From Roseovarius indicus (GTDB lineage: Bacteria; Pseudomonadota; Alphaproteobacteria; Rhodobacterales; Rhodobacteraceae), in contig NZ_CP031598.1 in NCBI RefSeq assembly GCF_008728195.1, forward strand, positions 2,356,001 through 2,420,000: a stretch of 64,000 nucleotides of DNA, written 5' to 3'. Every line of letters starts with the position of its first letter. Positions within the stretch are counted from its first letter, which is position 1. Position numbers and translations under genes: made by a program. The notes beneath the pieces were generated by a model, which searched no databases, had not been told where the DNA came from, and saw nothing but the letters and a program-made list of their open reading frames with translations. This document shows, in pieces, positions 51,715-61,690 of this stretch.

Positions 51715-52632
51715 TCAGCCGATTATGCTTTGCAGCGCGGTCATCGCCTGGGCGGTTGAGCCGAAAGTCTGAAGGCCGATGAACGTGCCGGTGAGGGCGG
51801 CTGTCTGGGACGCGAGGCGCAGGTTCTCGCCCTTGGCGCAGTTCAGGATCAGCAGCATGATGCCCAGCGGTAGGGCGAAGAGCGCCACGGCAAAGGACAG
51901 GAACCACGCCGACAGGCGCAGGGGCGCGGCCCGCTCGATATCTTCCTTCTCGCGGGCCAGCTTGTCGGCCGCGGCCTCGGTGGCGAGAATGTCGGGGTCG
52001 ACCCAGTTCTCGGTGAACACCTTGCGCAGCCGGTCGGGCGCCGCCGCATGATCGAAGATCGCCGGATCCTGGTCGGTGATCCGCTGCTGCAGCATGTCGT
52101 TGGTTTCCTCGATATCCGGAAGCGCCTTGTTGGGCGTCACGCGGCGCGGCACCACCTTGCCGGCCGGCCGCTTCTCGTCGATGGTCAGCCCCAGCGCGCC
52201 GGCGAAATCGGAGGCCGAGAGCACGACATCCGTGTCGATCCACTTGACGTAGTCGGGGGCCAGTTCCTCGTGCAGTTTCTGCAGCGACCGGGCGAGCGCG
52301 GAGTCGCGGGAGAAGGTGGAGGTGCGCTTTTCGTCCTTGCTGGCGATGGCCACGGAAAGATACGTGGGCATCCGAAGGGCGAGGGCCGACAGCGAGACGT
52401 CCTCTTCGGCTGTCAGGTAAAGCTCGAGCTGCGCGGTGGTGATCAGCGCGCGGTGCTCGGAAATGATGTGTTGGCTGGTGACACGATGCCCCAGCGCTTC
52501 GAAGCTGCCAACCACGTGGTTGGCGATGTCTACGATGTCGAGCTCACGGAACGTGGTGAAGGCCAGCCCCGCCGTCGCCCATGTATTGCCTGTCGTCATG
52601 ATCAGCCCATTCATGCATTCTTTGGTTTTCAT
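51715..52632 (-). CDS. Hypothetical protein with two C-terminal membrane segments
   Basis: The protein has 305 residues. An alpha/beta-like N-terminal domain contains FTTFRELDIVDIANHVVGSF and LRMPTYLSVAIASKDEKRTS. A charged linker follows, with two hydrophobic segments at the end (AWFLSFAVALFALPLGIMLLI and a weaker one). The order resembles the gene at 49890. The start may also be the Met at residue 7 or 12. No known family. Upstream 190 bases lead to the glnA terminator. Confidence 0.68.
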   Translation of the reverse strand: MKTKECMNGLIMTTGNTWATAGLAFTTFRELDIVDIANHVVGSFEALGHRVTSQHIISEHRALITTAQLELYLTAEEDVSLSALALRMPTYLSVAIASKDEKRTSTFSRDSALARSLQKLHEELAPDYVKWIDTDVVLSASDFAGALGLTIDEKRPAGKVVPRRVTPNKALPDIEETNDMLQQRITDQDPAIFDHAAAPDRLRKVFTENWVDPDILATEAAADKLAREKEDIERAAPLRLSAWFLSFAVALFALPLGIMLLILNCAKGENLRLASQTAALTGTFIGLQTFGSTAQAMTALQSIIG

Positions 52633-52767
52633 TGTCCTCCTATCTGACCGCGAAAGACGGAGTCAGTTTGTTGCAAATGTGGAACTAATTGGGCAAATCG
52701 CCGGAGTATTGGTGAGCCGCTCTCGCGGGCGCGCGCGAAGATCGCCCTGCAAGCCTATGTGTTCAAT

Positions 52768-52796
52768 AAAAAAAGGCGCCCGCGTGGGGCGCCTTT
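52768..52796 (-). terminator. Intrinsic terminator of glnA (minus strand)
   Basis: AAAGGCGCCC / GGGCGCCTTT stem with a 5-base loop, 22 bases beyond the glnA stop. Read on the minus strand it is followed by a run of seven T. Confidence 0.88.
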
Positions 52797-52818
52797 CCGT
52801 AATACGCTGAAATCGGGC

Positions 52819-54225
52819 TCAGCAGCTGTAGTACATCTGGAATTCGACCGGGTGCGGCGTGTGCTCGTACATCTCGATCTCTTCCATTTTCAGCTCGATA
52901 TAGCCGTCGATCTGGTCCTTGGTGAACACGTCCCCGGCCAGCAGGAAGTCGTGATCGGCCGCCAGGGCGTCGATCGCTTCGCGCAGGCTTCCGCAGACGG
53001 TGGGGATGCCTTCCAGCTCTTCCGCCGGCAGGTCGTAGAGGTTCTTGTCCATCGCCTCGCCCGGATCGATCTTGTTCTTGATTCCGTCAAGACCGGCCAT
53101 CAGCAGGGCCGAGAAGCACAGGTAGGGGTTCGATGACGGGTCGGGGAAGCGGGCCTCGACGCGCTTGGCTTTCGGGCTTTCCGTCCACGGGATACGCACG
53201 CAGCCCGAGCGGTTGCGGGCCGAGTAGGCGCGCAGAACCGGCGCTTCGAAGCCCGGGATCAGACGCTTGTAGCTGTTGGTCGACGGGTTGGTGAAAGCGT
53301 TGAGCGTCTTGGCGTGCTTCAGGATGCCGCCGATGAAATACAGGGCTTCCTGGCTCAGGTCGGCATACTTGTCGCCGGCGAAGAGCGGCTTGCCGTCTTT
53401 CCAGATCGACATGTTGACGTGCATGCCGGTGCCGTTGTCGCCCGCGATGGGCTTGGGCATGAAAGTTGCCGTCTTGCCATAGGCTTGCGCGACGTTGTGA
53501 ATGACGTACTTGTACTTCTGAAGCTCGTCGCCCTGCTTGGTGAGCGTGCCGAAGATCAGGCCGAGCTCGTGCTGGCACGAGGCCACTTCGTGGTGGTGTT
53601 TGTCGACCTTCATGCCGAGGCGTTTCATGGTCGAGAGCATTTCCGAGCGGATGTCCTGGGCATCGTCGGTGGGGTTCACCGGGAAGTAGCCGCCCTTGAC
53701 GCCCGGACGGTGGCCCATGTTGCCCATCTCGTACTCGGTGTCGGTGTTCCACGATGCGTCAAGCGCGTCGACCTCGTAGCCGACCTTGTTGATCGAGTTC
53801 GAGAAGCGAACGTCGTCGAACAGGAAGAATTCGGCTTCCGGGCCGAAGAAGGCGCTGTCGCCGATGCCCGAGGAAATCAGGTAGGCTTCGGCTTTTTCGG
53901 CGGTGCCGCGCGGGTCGCGCTCGTAGGCTTCGCCGGTGTCGGGTTCGACGACCGAGCAGTGCACGCAGACGGTTTTCTCGGCATAGAACGGGTCGATATA
54001 GGCGGACTCGGTGTCGGGCATGAGTTTCATGTCCGATGCTTCGATCGATTTCCAGCCGGCGATCGACGAGCCGTCGAACATGAAGCCTTCTTCGAGGAAG
54101 TCTTCATCGACCTGGTCGCTCATCACGGTGACGTGCTGAAGCTTGCCGCGCGGGTCGGTGAAGCGGATGTCGACATACTCGACGTCCTCGTCCTTGATCA
54201 GTTTGAGCAGATCGCTTGCGCTCAT
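52819..54225 (-). CDS. glnA: Glutamine synthetase, type I
   Basis: The protein has 468 residues, the standard GSI-beta length. It starts [41 protein letters not shown], the ATP/Glu-binding region [19 protein letters not shown] and the Glu/Arg-rich NRSGCVRIP are present. The adenylylation Tyr is in [11 protein letters not shown]. It makes glutamine from glutamate and ammonia and is controlled by adenylylation through PII. It lies 43 bases behind glnB on the same strand, the glnBA operon typical for alphaproteobacteria. Confidence 0.97.
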   Translation of the reverse strand: MSASDLLKLIKDEDVEYVDIRFTDPRGKLQHVTVMSDQVDEDFLEEGFMFDGSSIAGWKSIEASDMKLMPDTESAYIDPFYAEKTVCVHCSVVEPDTGEAYERDPRGTAEKAEAYLISSGIGDSAFFGPEAEFFLFDDVRFSNSINKVGYEVDALDASWNTDTEYEMGNMGHRPGVKGGYFPVNPTDDAQDIRSEMLSTMKRLGMKVDKHHHEVASCQHELGLIFGTLTKQGDELQKYKYVIHNVAQAYGKTATFMPKPIAGDNGTGMHVNMSIWKDGKPLFAGDKYADLSQEALYFIGGILKHAKTLNAFTNPSTNSYKRLIPGFEAPVLRAYSARNRSGCVRIPWTESPKAKRVEARFPDPSSNPYLCFSALLMAGLDGIKNKIDPGEAMDKNLYDLPAEELEGIPTVCGSLREAIDALAADHDFLLAGDVFTKDQIDGYIELKMEEIEMYEHTPHPVEFQMYYSC

Positions 54226-54268
54226 GGTTACAGATCCCCTTGGTTGGTTGATGTTGCTTGAGTGTGGG

Positions 54269-54733
<465 letters not shown>

Positions 54734-54776
54734 GTCGCTGTAAAACTAATCCAAATTGAATCGGGGGAGAGCGGAA

Positions 54777-56387
54777 TTGACGGAATTGCTGACCGCCGCG
54801 CAGATGCGGGCCGTGGAACGGGCGGCCATCGAGTCGGGCGAGGTGACCGGGCTGGAGCTGATGGAACGCGCCGGGCGGGGCGTTGTCGAGGCGGTTTTCG
54901 AGGAATGGCCGGAACTGGCGCAGGCGCCGCACAAGGCGGTGGTGCTGTGCGGGCCGGGGAACAATGGCGGCGACGGGTTTGTCGTGGCGCGGCTGTTGAA
55001 GGAGTGGGGCTGGGAGGTGGAGGTTTTCCTTTACGGGGATGCGGAGAAGCTGCCGCCGGATGCGCGGGTGAATTACGAGCGGTGGGGGGAGATGGGGGAG
55101 GTTCAATCCTATCTGGACGAGGGGGACGGGGCGTTCTGGCTGGACCCGTCCGAATGGGGCCCCGAGTCGCTGATCGTGGATGCGCTGTTCGGTACGGGTC
55201 TCACGCGGCCGGTCGAGGGGTTCGATCAATTTGGTTGGGCCACGCAGATGTCGGGGTGGCAGGTAGATGGCAGGCCAGTCGGTGGTAGGAAATATCCGGA
55301 CGCGCGGGTGGTGGCCGTGGATATGCCGAGCGGCGTTTGTTCGGATTCCGGGCGCTACCTTCGTTCGGACGGGCAGGGGAGACATCACGAAGATATCCGG
55401 GCGCACCTGACGGTGGGCTTTCATGCGCGCAAGCTGGGTCATGTCCTGGCCGATGGGCCCGATGCCTGCGGGAGGGTCGTGGTCAAGGATATCGGTCTGG
55501 GTCAACCCGCCGACAGGCAGATGGTGCGCAAGGTTGATTCACCGGATCGCGGGGGGCTGGGCAAGCGGGGCGGGCATAAGTTTGGTCATGGCCATGCTCT
55601 CATCCTCACCGGTGGCTCCGGGCGGACCGGCGCGGCGCGGCTGGCGGCGCGGGGGGCGCTCAGGATCGGGGCGGGGCTGGTGACGCTGGGGGTGCCGCCC
55701 TCTGCGCAGCAGGAGGTGGCCTGCCAGATTATGGCGCTGATGCTGCGGCGGGTGGCGGATGGCGAAGGTTTGGCGGAGGTGCTGGAGGACAGGCGGGTGA
55801 ATGCGCTGTGTCTCGGGCCTGGCTTGGGTGTCGAGCGGGCCGGGGAGCTGGTGCCGGTGGCGTTGGGGGCGGAACCTTCTCGCGCGGTCGTGCTGGATGC
55901 GGATGCGTTGACGGCGTTTGCCGATGCGCCGGAGCGCTTGTTCGGGATGCTGCATGAGCGATGCGTTTTGACGCCGCATGGGGGGGAGTTTGCGCGGCTG
56001 TTTCCGGATATCGCCGAGAAGCTGGATGCGGCGCCCGTGAAAGGCCCGGCCTATTCCAAGGTGGATGCGACGCGGGAGGCCGCGGAGCGTGCGGGATGCG
56101 TGGTGCTGTTCAAGGGGCCGGATACGGTAATCGCGGGGCCGGACGGGCGGTGTTCGGTGAACTCGGCACAGTATGAGCGCGCCGCGCCCTGGCTGGCGAC
56201 GGCCGGGGCGGGCGATGTGCTGGCGGGGTTCATCACCGGGCTGCTGGCAAGGGGGTTTGCACCGATGCAGGCGGCGGAGACGGGCGCGTGGCTTCACGTG
56301 GAATGTGCGCGGGCCTTCGGACCGGGGCTGATTGCCGAGGATCTGCCGGAGCAACTTCCGAATGTTTTCAGGGAGTTGGGCCTCTGA
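54777..56387 (+). CDS. nnrDE: Bifunctional NAD(P)H-hydrate epimerase / ADP-dependent dehydratase (NnrDE)
   Basis: The protein has 536 residues. I chose the TTG at 54777 (MTELLTAAQMRAVERAAIES) because GGGGGAGAGCGG stands just before it and homologues begin this way. The N-terminal epimerase domain has VVLCGPGNNGGDGFVVARLL and DALFGTGLTRPVEG. The C-terminal dehydratase domain has VLTPHGGEFARLFPD, VVLFKGPDTVIAGPDG and WLATAGAGDVLAGFITGLLA. Together they repair hydrated NADH/NADPH. A segment of about 20 residues after SGWQVDGRPV looks like an insertion loop. Single-gene unit with terminator. Confidence 0.95.
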   Translation: MTELLTAAQMRAVERAAIESGEVTGLELMERAGRGVVEAVFEEWPELAQAPHKAVVLCGPGNNGGDGFVVARLLKEWGWEVEVFLYGDAEKLPPDARVNYERWGEMGEVQSYLDEGDGAFWLDPSEWGPESLIVDALFGTGLTRPVEGFDQFGWATQMSGWQVDGRPVGGRKYPDARVVAVDMPSGVCSDSGRYLRSDGQGRHHEDIRAHLTVGFHARKLGHVLADGPDACGRVVVKDIGLGQPADRQMVRKVDSPDRGGLGKRGGHKFGHGHALILTGGSGRTGAARLAARGALRIGAGLVTLGVPPSAQQEVACQIMALMLRRVADGEGLAEVLEDRRVNALCLGPGLGVERAGELVPVALGAEPSRAVVLDADALTAFADAPERLFGMLHERCVLTPHGGEFARLFPDIAEKLDAAPVKGPAYSKVDATREAAERAGCVVLFKGPDTVIAGPDGRCSVNSAQYERAAPWLATAGAGDVLAGFITGLLARGFAPMQAAETGAWLHVECARAFGPGLIAEDLPEQLPNVFRELGL

Positions 56388-56396
56388 TCGTGCAAA

Positions 56397-56421
56397 AACC
56401 CCGGGGAGAGCCCGGGGTTTT
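56397..56421 (+). terminator. Intrinsic terminator of nnrDE
   Basis: AACCCCGGG / CCCGGGGTT stem with a 5-base loop is followed by TT, ten bases after the stop. Confidence 0.8.
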
Positions 56422-56472
56422 CACTTGGTTTGGAGGGTTTTGTTCGAGTGGTAGCTTAAAGAAAGAAACGTG

Positions 56473-56961
56473 TCAGGTCGTTGTGTGGTTACCCAGATGG
56501 CTCGCCACTTCCAGACCATCGACATAGAGCACGTGGGGTGTGTCGAACTCGAGCTCGTAGAGGGTCATGGTGGCGTTGTCATGCAGGGTCACGAACTCGC
56601 CATCGACGAGCCTTTCGGCGGGCACGAGGGCCTGTTCCGCACCGAACAGGGCCTTGGCGCGCCAGTCACGCACGAGAACCGGCTGGCCGGCGGGCAGGGT
56701 CGCATCACGCTCGGGGCGGTTGTGGCCAAGGGAACTTGCCTTGATCCGCACCGCGCGGCCTGTGACCCGCCGGTGCCGGACGGCCCGAAGGACCGCCATG
56801 CCGCTGTCGCGCGTGATGACGCGACTGCCCGGCCGAAGATCGGAGACACGCATTTCGCCGTCGAGCGTCATGATGAGCGCGCCGCCGAGAAGGCCCGCTT
56901 GATGCTCTGCAACGTTAAGAGAGGGTAAACGCGCGTCCTGCCGAGCCAATGCCGGTTTCAT
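56473..56961 (-). CDS. Hint-domain protein
   Basis: The protein has 162 residues from 56961 (MKPALARQDARLPSLNVAEH). The Hint (hedgehog/intein) pattern shows in GLLGGALIMTLDGEMRVSDLRPGSRVITRDSG, LPAGQPVLVRDWRAKALFG, and the end TLYELEFDTPHVLYVDGLEV. The usual catalytic Cys/Ser at the splice start is replaced by Gly-Ala (GGAL), so autocatalysis is unlikely. Hint-only proteins of this kind are common in roseobacters, often attached to RTX-type secreted proteins; here it stands alone. Function unknown. Confidence 0.8.
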   Translation of the reverse strand: MKPALARQDARLPSLNVAEHQAGLLGGALIMTLDGEMRVSDLRPGSRVITRDSGMAVLRAVRHRRVTGRAVRIKASSLGHNRPERDATLPAGQPVLVRDWRAKALFGAEQALVPAERLVDGEFVTLHDNATMTLYELEFDTPHVLYVDGLEVASHLGNHTTT

Positions 56962-57114
56962 GTTCGTTTCCTGCTTTATTTCTGCCTCAGTTTTTTCCCA
57001 ACAATATGGCAATATTTAGTTAATGTCGCGTCCTTTCTTTGATTGCCCGATAATCGGGCACCCCGATTTTTCGCTCGCATCGGTCTGAGCGCTTTGCTAT
57101 TGGACGGCTTCGAT

Positions 57115-57199
57115 GCGGGTGTGGCGAAATTGGTAGACGCACCAGATTTAGGTTCTGGCGCCGCAAGGCGTGGGGGTTCAAGTCCCTCCACCCGCACCA
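57115..57199 (+). tRNA. tRNA-Leu (anticodon UAG)
   Basis: 85 bases with encoded CCA. The acceptor stem GCGGGTG pairs with CACCCGC before ACCA. D-arm GGCGAAATTGGTAGACGC, anticodon loop with TAG within CAGATTTAGGTTCTG, a long variable arm (type II tRNA) and T-arm GGGGGTTCAAGTCCCTC are present. Closely like other bacterial tRNA-Leu(UAG). No integrative element was seen on either side, and the 214 bases after it contain no gene. Confidence 0.97.
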
Positions 57200-57413
57200 T
57201 TCCTGGTTGGTCCTCCAACTTCGAGCCTTTCCGAACCGTTTCCCTGACTGCCCGACTTTTCGTCACCCGCCGGTGGGCAGAGTGGCATGGGCGGGTCAAC
57301 TGGAGGGGGAGTTCGGGCCTGTCTGCGGAATGGCGTTGCTGTTGCGGTTTCGATGTGCAAGTTAGTCGGCGGGCAGTTTCGCCCCGACCTCAGTGATTAC
57401 CGGGAGGGTAACT

Positions 57414-57674
57414 ATGCGGCCAATAACACTTCTGCTGCCTGCGTCCTTTCTGGCGCTTGCTGCCTGCGGCGACCCGACGATGACCGCCAACACCACCGCT
57501 GACGGGTTCCTCGAAGAGGTACCGCCGAACGTGGCCATGCTGGCGGCGCCGGATCAGAACCTTCAGATGGTGCAGCTGCGCCCCGACGGGTGCTACTGGT
57601 ACCTGTACGAAGGGCCGGTCGAGACGCTGATGGTGCCGCTGCGCGCCGAAAGCGGCGGCAAGATCTGCACCTGA
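57414..57674 (+). CDS. Small lipoprotein
   Basis: The protein has 86 residues. Lipoprotein signal MRPITLLLPASFLALAAC has the lipid-attachment Cys at residue 18. The mature part has a Thr/Asn linker and a C-terminal segment LRPDGCYWYLYEGPVETLMV with two further Cys (CYW and KICT) that could form a disulfide. GGGAGG precedes the ATG by 6 bases. Outer- or inner-membrane lipoprotein of unknown role. Ends at a terminator shared with the convergent L,D-transpeptidase gene. Confidence 0.8.
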   Translation: MRPITLLLPASFLALAACGDPTMTANTTADGFLEEVPPNVAMLAAPDQNLQMVQLRPDGCYWYLYEGPVETLMVPLRAESGGKICT

Positions 57675-57696
57675 CCCTTTGGGTTCGGAGCAACGT

Positions 57697-57733
57697 AAAA
57701 AGGCCTTCCGCCGGAAAAGCGGAAGGCCTTTTT
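57697..57733. terminator. Bidirectional terminator
   Basis: A perfect 15-bp stem AAAAAGGCCTTCCGC / GCGGAAGGCCTTTTT with a 7-base loop serves the lipoprotein gene (+) and the L,D-transpeptidase gene (-). Confidence 0.92.
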
Positions 57734-57754
57734 CATGTCGCCCGGGCGGGGTGG

Positions 57755-58402
57755 TCAGAGAACGCCGCTGGTCGGGTAGAGATAGGCCGTCGAACCGAGC
57801 GAGACGTTGGGGTAGAGCTCGTTGATATGGGCCATCACCATGCGGATGCAGCCCGAGCTTGCGCGGCCGCCGATGGTGCGGGGTTCGGGCGTGCCGTGGA
57901 TGCGCAGGTAGCTGTCCTTGTTGCCGCGGTAGAGATAAAGCGCGCGGGAGCCCAGCGGGTTGGTCGGCCCCGGTTCGACGCCGCCTGCATGTTCGGCGTA
58001 GAGCTCGGGGTCGCGCTTGATCATGGCCTGGGTGGGGGTCCAGCTGGGCCATTTGGCCTTGCGCTTGATCGAGTAGATGCCGGGCACGTAGAGCTTGCCG
58101 CGGGCGATGGCGACGCCGTAGCGCATGGCCGTGCCGCCGGGCTCGATGTGGTAGAGGAAGCGGGCGACGCTGTCGACGTGGATGTCGCCGGTCTTGAGGC
58201 CCGGCTTGGTTTCGACGCGAACGGGCAGGAAGCGCGGTTCGAGATCCCAGGGGTTCGAGGTGGCGGGGTCGAAATCGACCGGGGTGACCTGGGCATCCCA
58301 CATGTCCCAGTCGCCGGCCGCGGCGTTGGCCATGCCCGGCATGGCAACGGGGCCAGAGAACATGGCGGCTGTCGTGATGATGAAATGGCGCCGTGTGAGC
58401 AT
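57755..58402 (-). CDS. L,D-transpeptidase (YkuD domain), probably Tat-exported
   Basis: The protein has 215 residues from 58402. The signal region MLTRRHFIITTAAMFSGPVA has an Arg pair before a hydrophobic stretch, so Tat export is likely. The YkuD domain ends with the active-site pattern HGTPEPRTIGGRASSGCIRM: His, then Ser-Gly-Cys-Ile-Arg with the catalytic Cys near residue 189. It forms 3-3 peptidoglycan cross-links or attaches proteins to the wall. Convergent with the lipoprotein gene through a shared terminator. Confidence 0.92.
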   Translation of the reverse strand: MLTRRHFIITTAAMFSGPVAMPGMANAAAGDWDMWDAQVTPVDFDPATSNPWDLEPRFLPVRVETKPGLKTGDIHVDSVARFLYHIEPGGTAMRYGVAIARGKLYVPGIYSIKRKAKWPSWTPTQAMIKRDPELYAEHAGGVEPGPTNPLGSRALYLYRGNKDSYLRIHGTPEPRTIGGRASSGCIRMVMAHINELYPNVSLGSTAYLYPTSGVL

Positions 58403-58551
58403 GGCAGGGGGCTCCTTTGGGTTACAGGCTGCGCAGCGCAGGTCTGCTGAGTTATCCGGAACGATTAACGCTTCAACTATAGAATCGGGTCCGAAGTTCA
58501 ATCAATAAGTGGTGAACCGTTGCAGGCTTGCAATGCCCGGGCGCCATTGCC

Positions 58552-59001
58552 CTATTCCTCGGCGATATCCTCGTTCCAGAGCGCCGGTTTCTCGCGGATG
58601 AAGCGGGTCATCAGGGCGATGCAGTCGGGATCCTGCACGAGGACCACCTCGACGCCGCGCTCGCGCAGGAAGTCGATATTGCCCTCGAAGGTCTGGTTCT
58701 CGCCGATCACCACGCGGGGGATGCCGAACTGGATGATGGTGCCGGTGCACATCATGCAGGGGCTGAGCGAGGTGTAGAGGGTCATGTCGCGGTAGGAGGT
58801 CTGGCGGCCGGCCTTGCGCAGGCAGTCCATCTCGCCATGGGCGATGGGGTCGCCCTGCTGGACGCGCTGGTTGCGGCCGCGCGCGATCAGCTCGTCGCCG
58901 CGCGCGAGCGCGCTGCCGATGGGGCATCCGCCTTCTTCGTAGCCCGCGAGCGCCTCGTCATAGGCGACGCGCAGAAGTTTACGATCGGTTTCGGAGAGCA
59001 C
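58552..59001 (-). CDS. Cytosine deaminase, yeast (Fcy1) type
   Basis: The protein has 149 residues with a GTG start at 59001 (VLSETDRKLLRVAYDEALAG). The zinc site is HGEMD (His and catalytic Glu) and SPCMMC. The stretch CTGTIIQFGIPRVVIGENQT and the C-terminal ALMTRFIREKPALWNEDIAE follow Fcy1 of yeast closely (from memory: CTGAIIMYGIPRCVVGEN and QFIDERPQDWFEDIGE). It should convert cytosine to uracil. The usual bacterial cytosine deaminase, CodA, belongs to another fold. Single gene divergent to tig. Confidence 0.85.
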   Translation of the reverse strand: MLSETDRKLLRVAYDEALAGYEEGGCPIGSALARGDELIARGRNQRVQQGDPIAHGEMDCLRKAGRQTSYRDMTLYTSLSPCMMCTGTIIQFGIPRVVIGENQTFEGNIDFLRERGVEVVLVQDPDCIALMTRFIREKPALWNEDIAEE

Positions 59002-59196
59002 TTTACGCCTCGTCTTTCTGGAAAGGGTTAACGCACGGTGCGCAGGGTGCGGCACCGGCGCCGGGAAGGGAAGCGAAATCATACCGTCCGGGGCCCAGAC
59101 TCCGCTTGCACAAGGTCTGCGCCAACCCTAGAAGGGCGCTTGATTTTGACCGCCGCGGACGCCTCTGCGGCCCTTGGATGCAATGGAAGGACGAAC

Positions 59197-60528
59197 ATGC
59201 AGGTCACGGAAACCCAGAATGAAGGCCTCAAGCGCGCCTACAAGATGGTGCTGACGGCCCAGGAGCTCGATGACAAGGTCATGGAGAAGCTCAAGGAGGC
59301 CCAGCCCGAAGTCGAAATGAAAGGCTTTCGCAAGGGCAAGGTCCCGCTGCCGCTTCTGAAGAAGCAGTTCGGCCAGCGTGTGCTGGGCGAAGCGATGCAG
59401 GAAGCCGTCGACGGTGCGATGACGCAGCACTTCGAAGACAAGGGCGAGCGCCCCGCCGGCGAGCCGGCCGTGAAGATGGTCAACGAAGAGTGGAAAGAGG
59501 GCGACGACGTCGAGGTCGAGATGTCCTACGAGGCGCTGCCGGAGGTGCCCGAGGTCGATTTCAAATCGGTGAAGATCGAGAAGATGGTCGTGAAGGCCGA
59601 TGACGGGGCCGTCGACGATGCCCTTAAAAACCTGGCCGAGAACGCACAGAACTTCGAGGACCGCAAGAAGGGCACCAAGGCGAAGGATGGCGACCAGGTC
59701 GTGATCGACTTCGTGGGCCGTGTCGACGGCGAGGCGTTCGAGGGCGGCAGTGCCGAGGATTACCCGCTGGTGCTGGGCTCGAACAGCTTCATCCCCGGGT
59801 TCGAGGAGCAGCTGGTCGGCGTCAAGCAGGACGAGGAAAAGGTTGTCACGGTCAACTTCCCCGACGAGTACCAGGCCGAACACCTGGCCGGGAAGGAAGC
59901 CGAGTTCACCTGCACCGTCAAGGCCGTGAAGGCGCCGGCACCTGCCGAGATCGACGACGACCTGGCGCAGAAATACGGGTCGGACAGCCTGGATGCGCTC
60001 AAGGAGCAGATCAAGGAGCGGCTGGAGCAGGAATACGCCGGGGCGTCGCGCGCCGTCATGAAGCGCAAGCTGTTGGACGAGCTGGATAAACAGGTCGATT
60101 TCGAGCTGCCGCCGAGCATGGTGGAGGCCGAGGCCAAGCAGATCGCGCACCAGCTGTGGCATGACGAGAACCCCGACGTTCAGGGCCATGACCACCCCGA
60201 GGTGGAGCCCACCGAGGAGCACACCAAGCTGGCCGAGCGCCGGGTGCGGCTGGGCCTGCTACTGGCCGAGATCGGCCAGAAGGCCGAGGTCGAGGTGACC
60301 GATGCCGAGATGACGCAAGCCGTCATGGAGCAGGCGCGGCAATACCCCGGTCAGGAGCGTCAATTCTTTGAATTCGTTCAGCAAAACCCGCAGATGCGCC
60401 AACAGCTTCGGGCGCCGATCTTCGAGGACAAGGTGATCGATTACATCGTCGAGCTGGCCGAGGTGAACGAGACGGAAGTCACCAAGGACGAGCTGGAAAA
60501 GGCTGTCGAGGCGCTGGAAGACGAGTAA
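59197..60528 (+). CDS. tig: Trigger factor
   Basis: The protein has 443 residues from the ATG at 59197 ([20 protein letters not shown]). The N-terminal ribosome-binding domain carries the loop [17 protein letters not shown]. The central FKBP-type PPIase domain has [21 protein letters not shown] and [15 protein letters not shown]. The C-terminal helical chaperone domain ends in an acidic tail. It folds nascent chains at the ribosome exit. Single-gene unit with strong terminator. Confidence 0.97.
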   Translation: MQVTETQNEGLKRAYKMVLTAQELDDKVMEKLKEAQPEVEMKGFRKGKVPLPLLKKQFGQRVLGEAMQEAVDGAMTQHFEDKGERPAGEPAVKMVNEEWKEGDDVEVEMSYEALPEVPEVDFKSVKIEKMVVKADDGAVDDALKNLAENAQNFEDRKKGTKAKDGDQVVIDFVGRVDGEAFEGGSAEDYPLVLGSNSFIPGFEEQLVGVKQDEEKVVTVNFPDEYQAEHLAGKEAEFTCTVKAVKAPAPAEIDDDLAQKYGSDSLDALKEQIKERLEQEYAGASRAVMKRKLLDELDKQVDFELPPSMVEAEAKQIAHQLWHDENPDVQGHDHPEVEPTEEHTKLAERRVRLGLLLAEIGQKAEVEVTDAEMTQAVMEQARQYPGQERQFFEFVQQNPQMRQQLRAPIFEDKVIDYIVELAEVNETEVTKDELEKAVEALEDE

Positions 60529-60554
60529 GCCGTCTTCCGCGATCGGAACAGGGA

Positions 60555-60580
60555 AGGGCCGCCCCGTGGGGCGGCCTTTT
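60555..60580 (+). terminator. Intrinsic terminator of tig
   Basis: GGCCGCCCC / GGGGCGGCC stem with a very short loop is followed by TTTT, 27 bases after the stop. Confidence 0.88.
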
Positions 60581-60606
60581 CTGTTGTCGGACCCCCGAAA
60601 TCCGAC

Positions 60607-60669
60607 GTCGGTATAACGTCGGTATTTTGTCGGTATTGCGTCGGTGCGGCTGTCGGTGCGGATTTCGGT
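60607..60669 (-). repeat. ACCGAC iteron-like repeat, copy 3 (longer and more degenerate)
   Basis: GTCGGT boxes start at 60607, 60618, 60629 and 60640 (11 bp apart) and at 60652 (12 bp), with a TTCGGT at 60664. Read on the minus strand the core spacers are AAAAT and GTTAT as in copies 1 and 2. Located between the tig terminator and the next gene. Confidence 0.82.
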
Positions 60670-60746
60670 GCGCATGGTGGCTTCCACCCGCGCCCGGGCG
60701 CCGGTTATGATCGGGGTTCTGGTTCCACCCGGGGCGATGTCGAGGC

Positions 60747-61523
60747 ATGCGCAATAGGCTGATACTGTCGTTCCTTCTTGGCCTGGCCGCGACCGGTGCG
60801 CGGGGCGGGGCGGCATGTATTGGCGCGCCCTACCAGGCCGGCGGGACCGAGGCGCAGCGCGAGCTGGTGGAGATCGTGGGCGAGGTCAGGCCGGTGCTGG
60901 ACCGGTTCGGCGATCTTGGCGCGGTTCTCGAGCGCGAGACGCCGGAGATCTGTTTCGCAAGCCGGATCGGCCCGGCGCTCGGGTATCTGGAGGCGGATAT
61001 CGGGCGCATCGTGCTGAGCCGGGCGCAGCCGCGGCCCTTGCAGGCGGGCATCTTCCTGCACGAGCTTCGGCATCTCTGGCAGTTTTCCCGGGGCAGTTGC
61101 CCGCGGGACGCCCTGTCGATGAAGGAATATGGCCGCGCGACCTTTGCCATCGAGGCGGATGCGAGCGCGGTGAGCCTGTTGCTGGCGTGGGACATGAAGG
61201 CGCACGGCGACCCGTCTGTCTGGGAGGCGCTGGCGGCCTGGCCGTCGCATCAGGATATCGCCGCGCGTTTCGCCGAGACGATGGAGGAGACGGGAGACGG
61301 CCCTTTGGCCACGACGGCGGCGTTTTATCAGTGGTATGCCTCGCCCGAGCGGCGGGAGCGGTATTACCGGGCCGCGTGCAGCGATTACCTTGACCGGCAG
61401 GACAGGTCGCACCTGATCCCGCGCTACCAGGCGATCGGCGCGGAGTTCTTCGAAAGCCTTTGCCGGATGCCCGATGGCGGGGTCTACAGCTGTGCCGACC
61501 CGGAGGCGGGCGCCGGGGAGTGA
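60747..61523 (+). CDS. Predicted secreted zinc metallopeptidase-like protein (DUF6782-like)
   Basis: The protein has 258 residues. The signal peptide MRNRLILSFLLGLAATGARG is followed by a mature part with Cys pairs (AACIG, EICFAS). A helix FLHELRHLWQFSRG near residue 106 carries HExxH-like spacing: His-Glu-Leu-Arg-His. EADASAVSLLLAWD follows with a possible third ligand. This suggests a zinc-dependent peptidase of the periplasm. I recall the DUF6782 family for such proteins but cannot verify it. Upstream lies the repeat copy 3, so the promoter may overlap it. Confidence 0.68.
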   Translation: MRNRLILSFLLGLAATGARGGAACIGAPYQAGGTEAQRELVEIVGEVRPVLDRFGDLGAVLERETPEICFASRIGPALGYLEADIGRIVLSRAQPRPLQAGIFLHELRHLWQFSRGSCPRDALSMKEYGRATFAIEADASAVSLLLAWDMKAHGDPSVWEALAAWPSHQDIAARFAETMEETGDGPLATTAAFYQWYASPERRERYYRAACSDYLDRQDRSHLIPRYQAIGAEFFESLCRMPDGGVYSCADPEAGAGE

Positions 61524-61690
61524 GCGTGCCGGGGCGTCGCGCGGGCTGACGCGACGGAAATCGCCTGAAAAGCAAGCATTCCTGCGGATAAGCCGGTTTG
61601 TACCCGCTTCGTTCCTTTGGCTGCGTTGTATCCCGGGGTGGGTCGTGTATCTACTGGGCCCGCTCATAGAAATTGCTGAACGAGGTAAGA

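Noticed and set aside
57115..57413. tRNA-Leu as integration site of a mobile element
   Set aside because: No integrase, no repeated tRNA 3' end and no composition change behind the tRNA.
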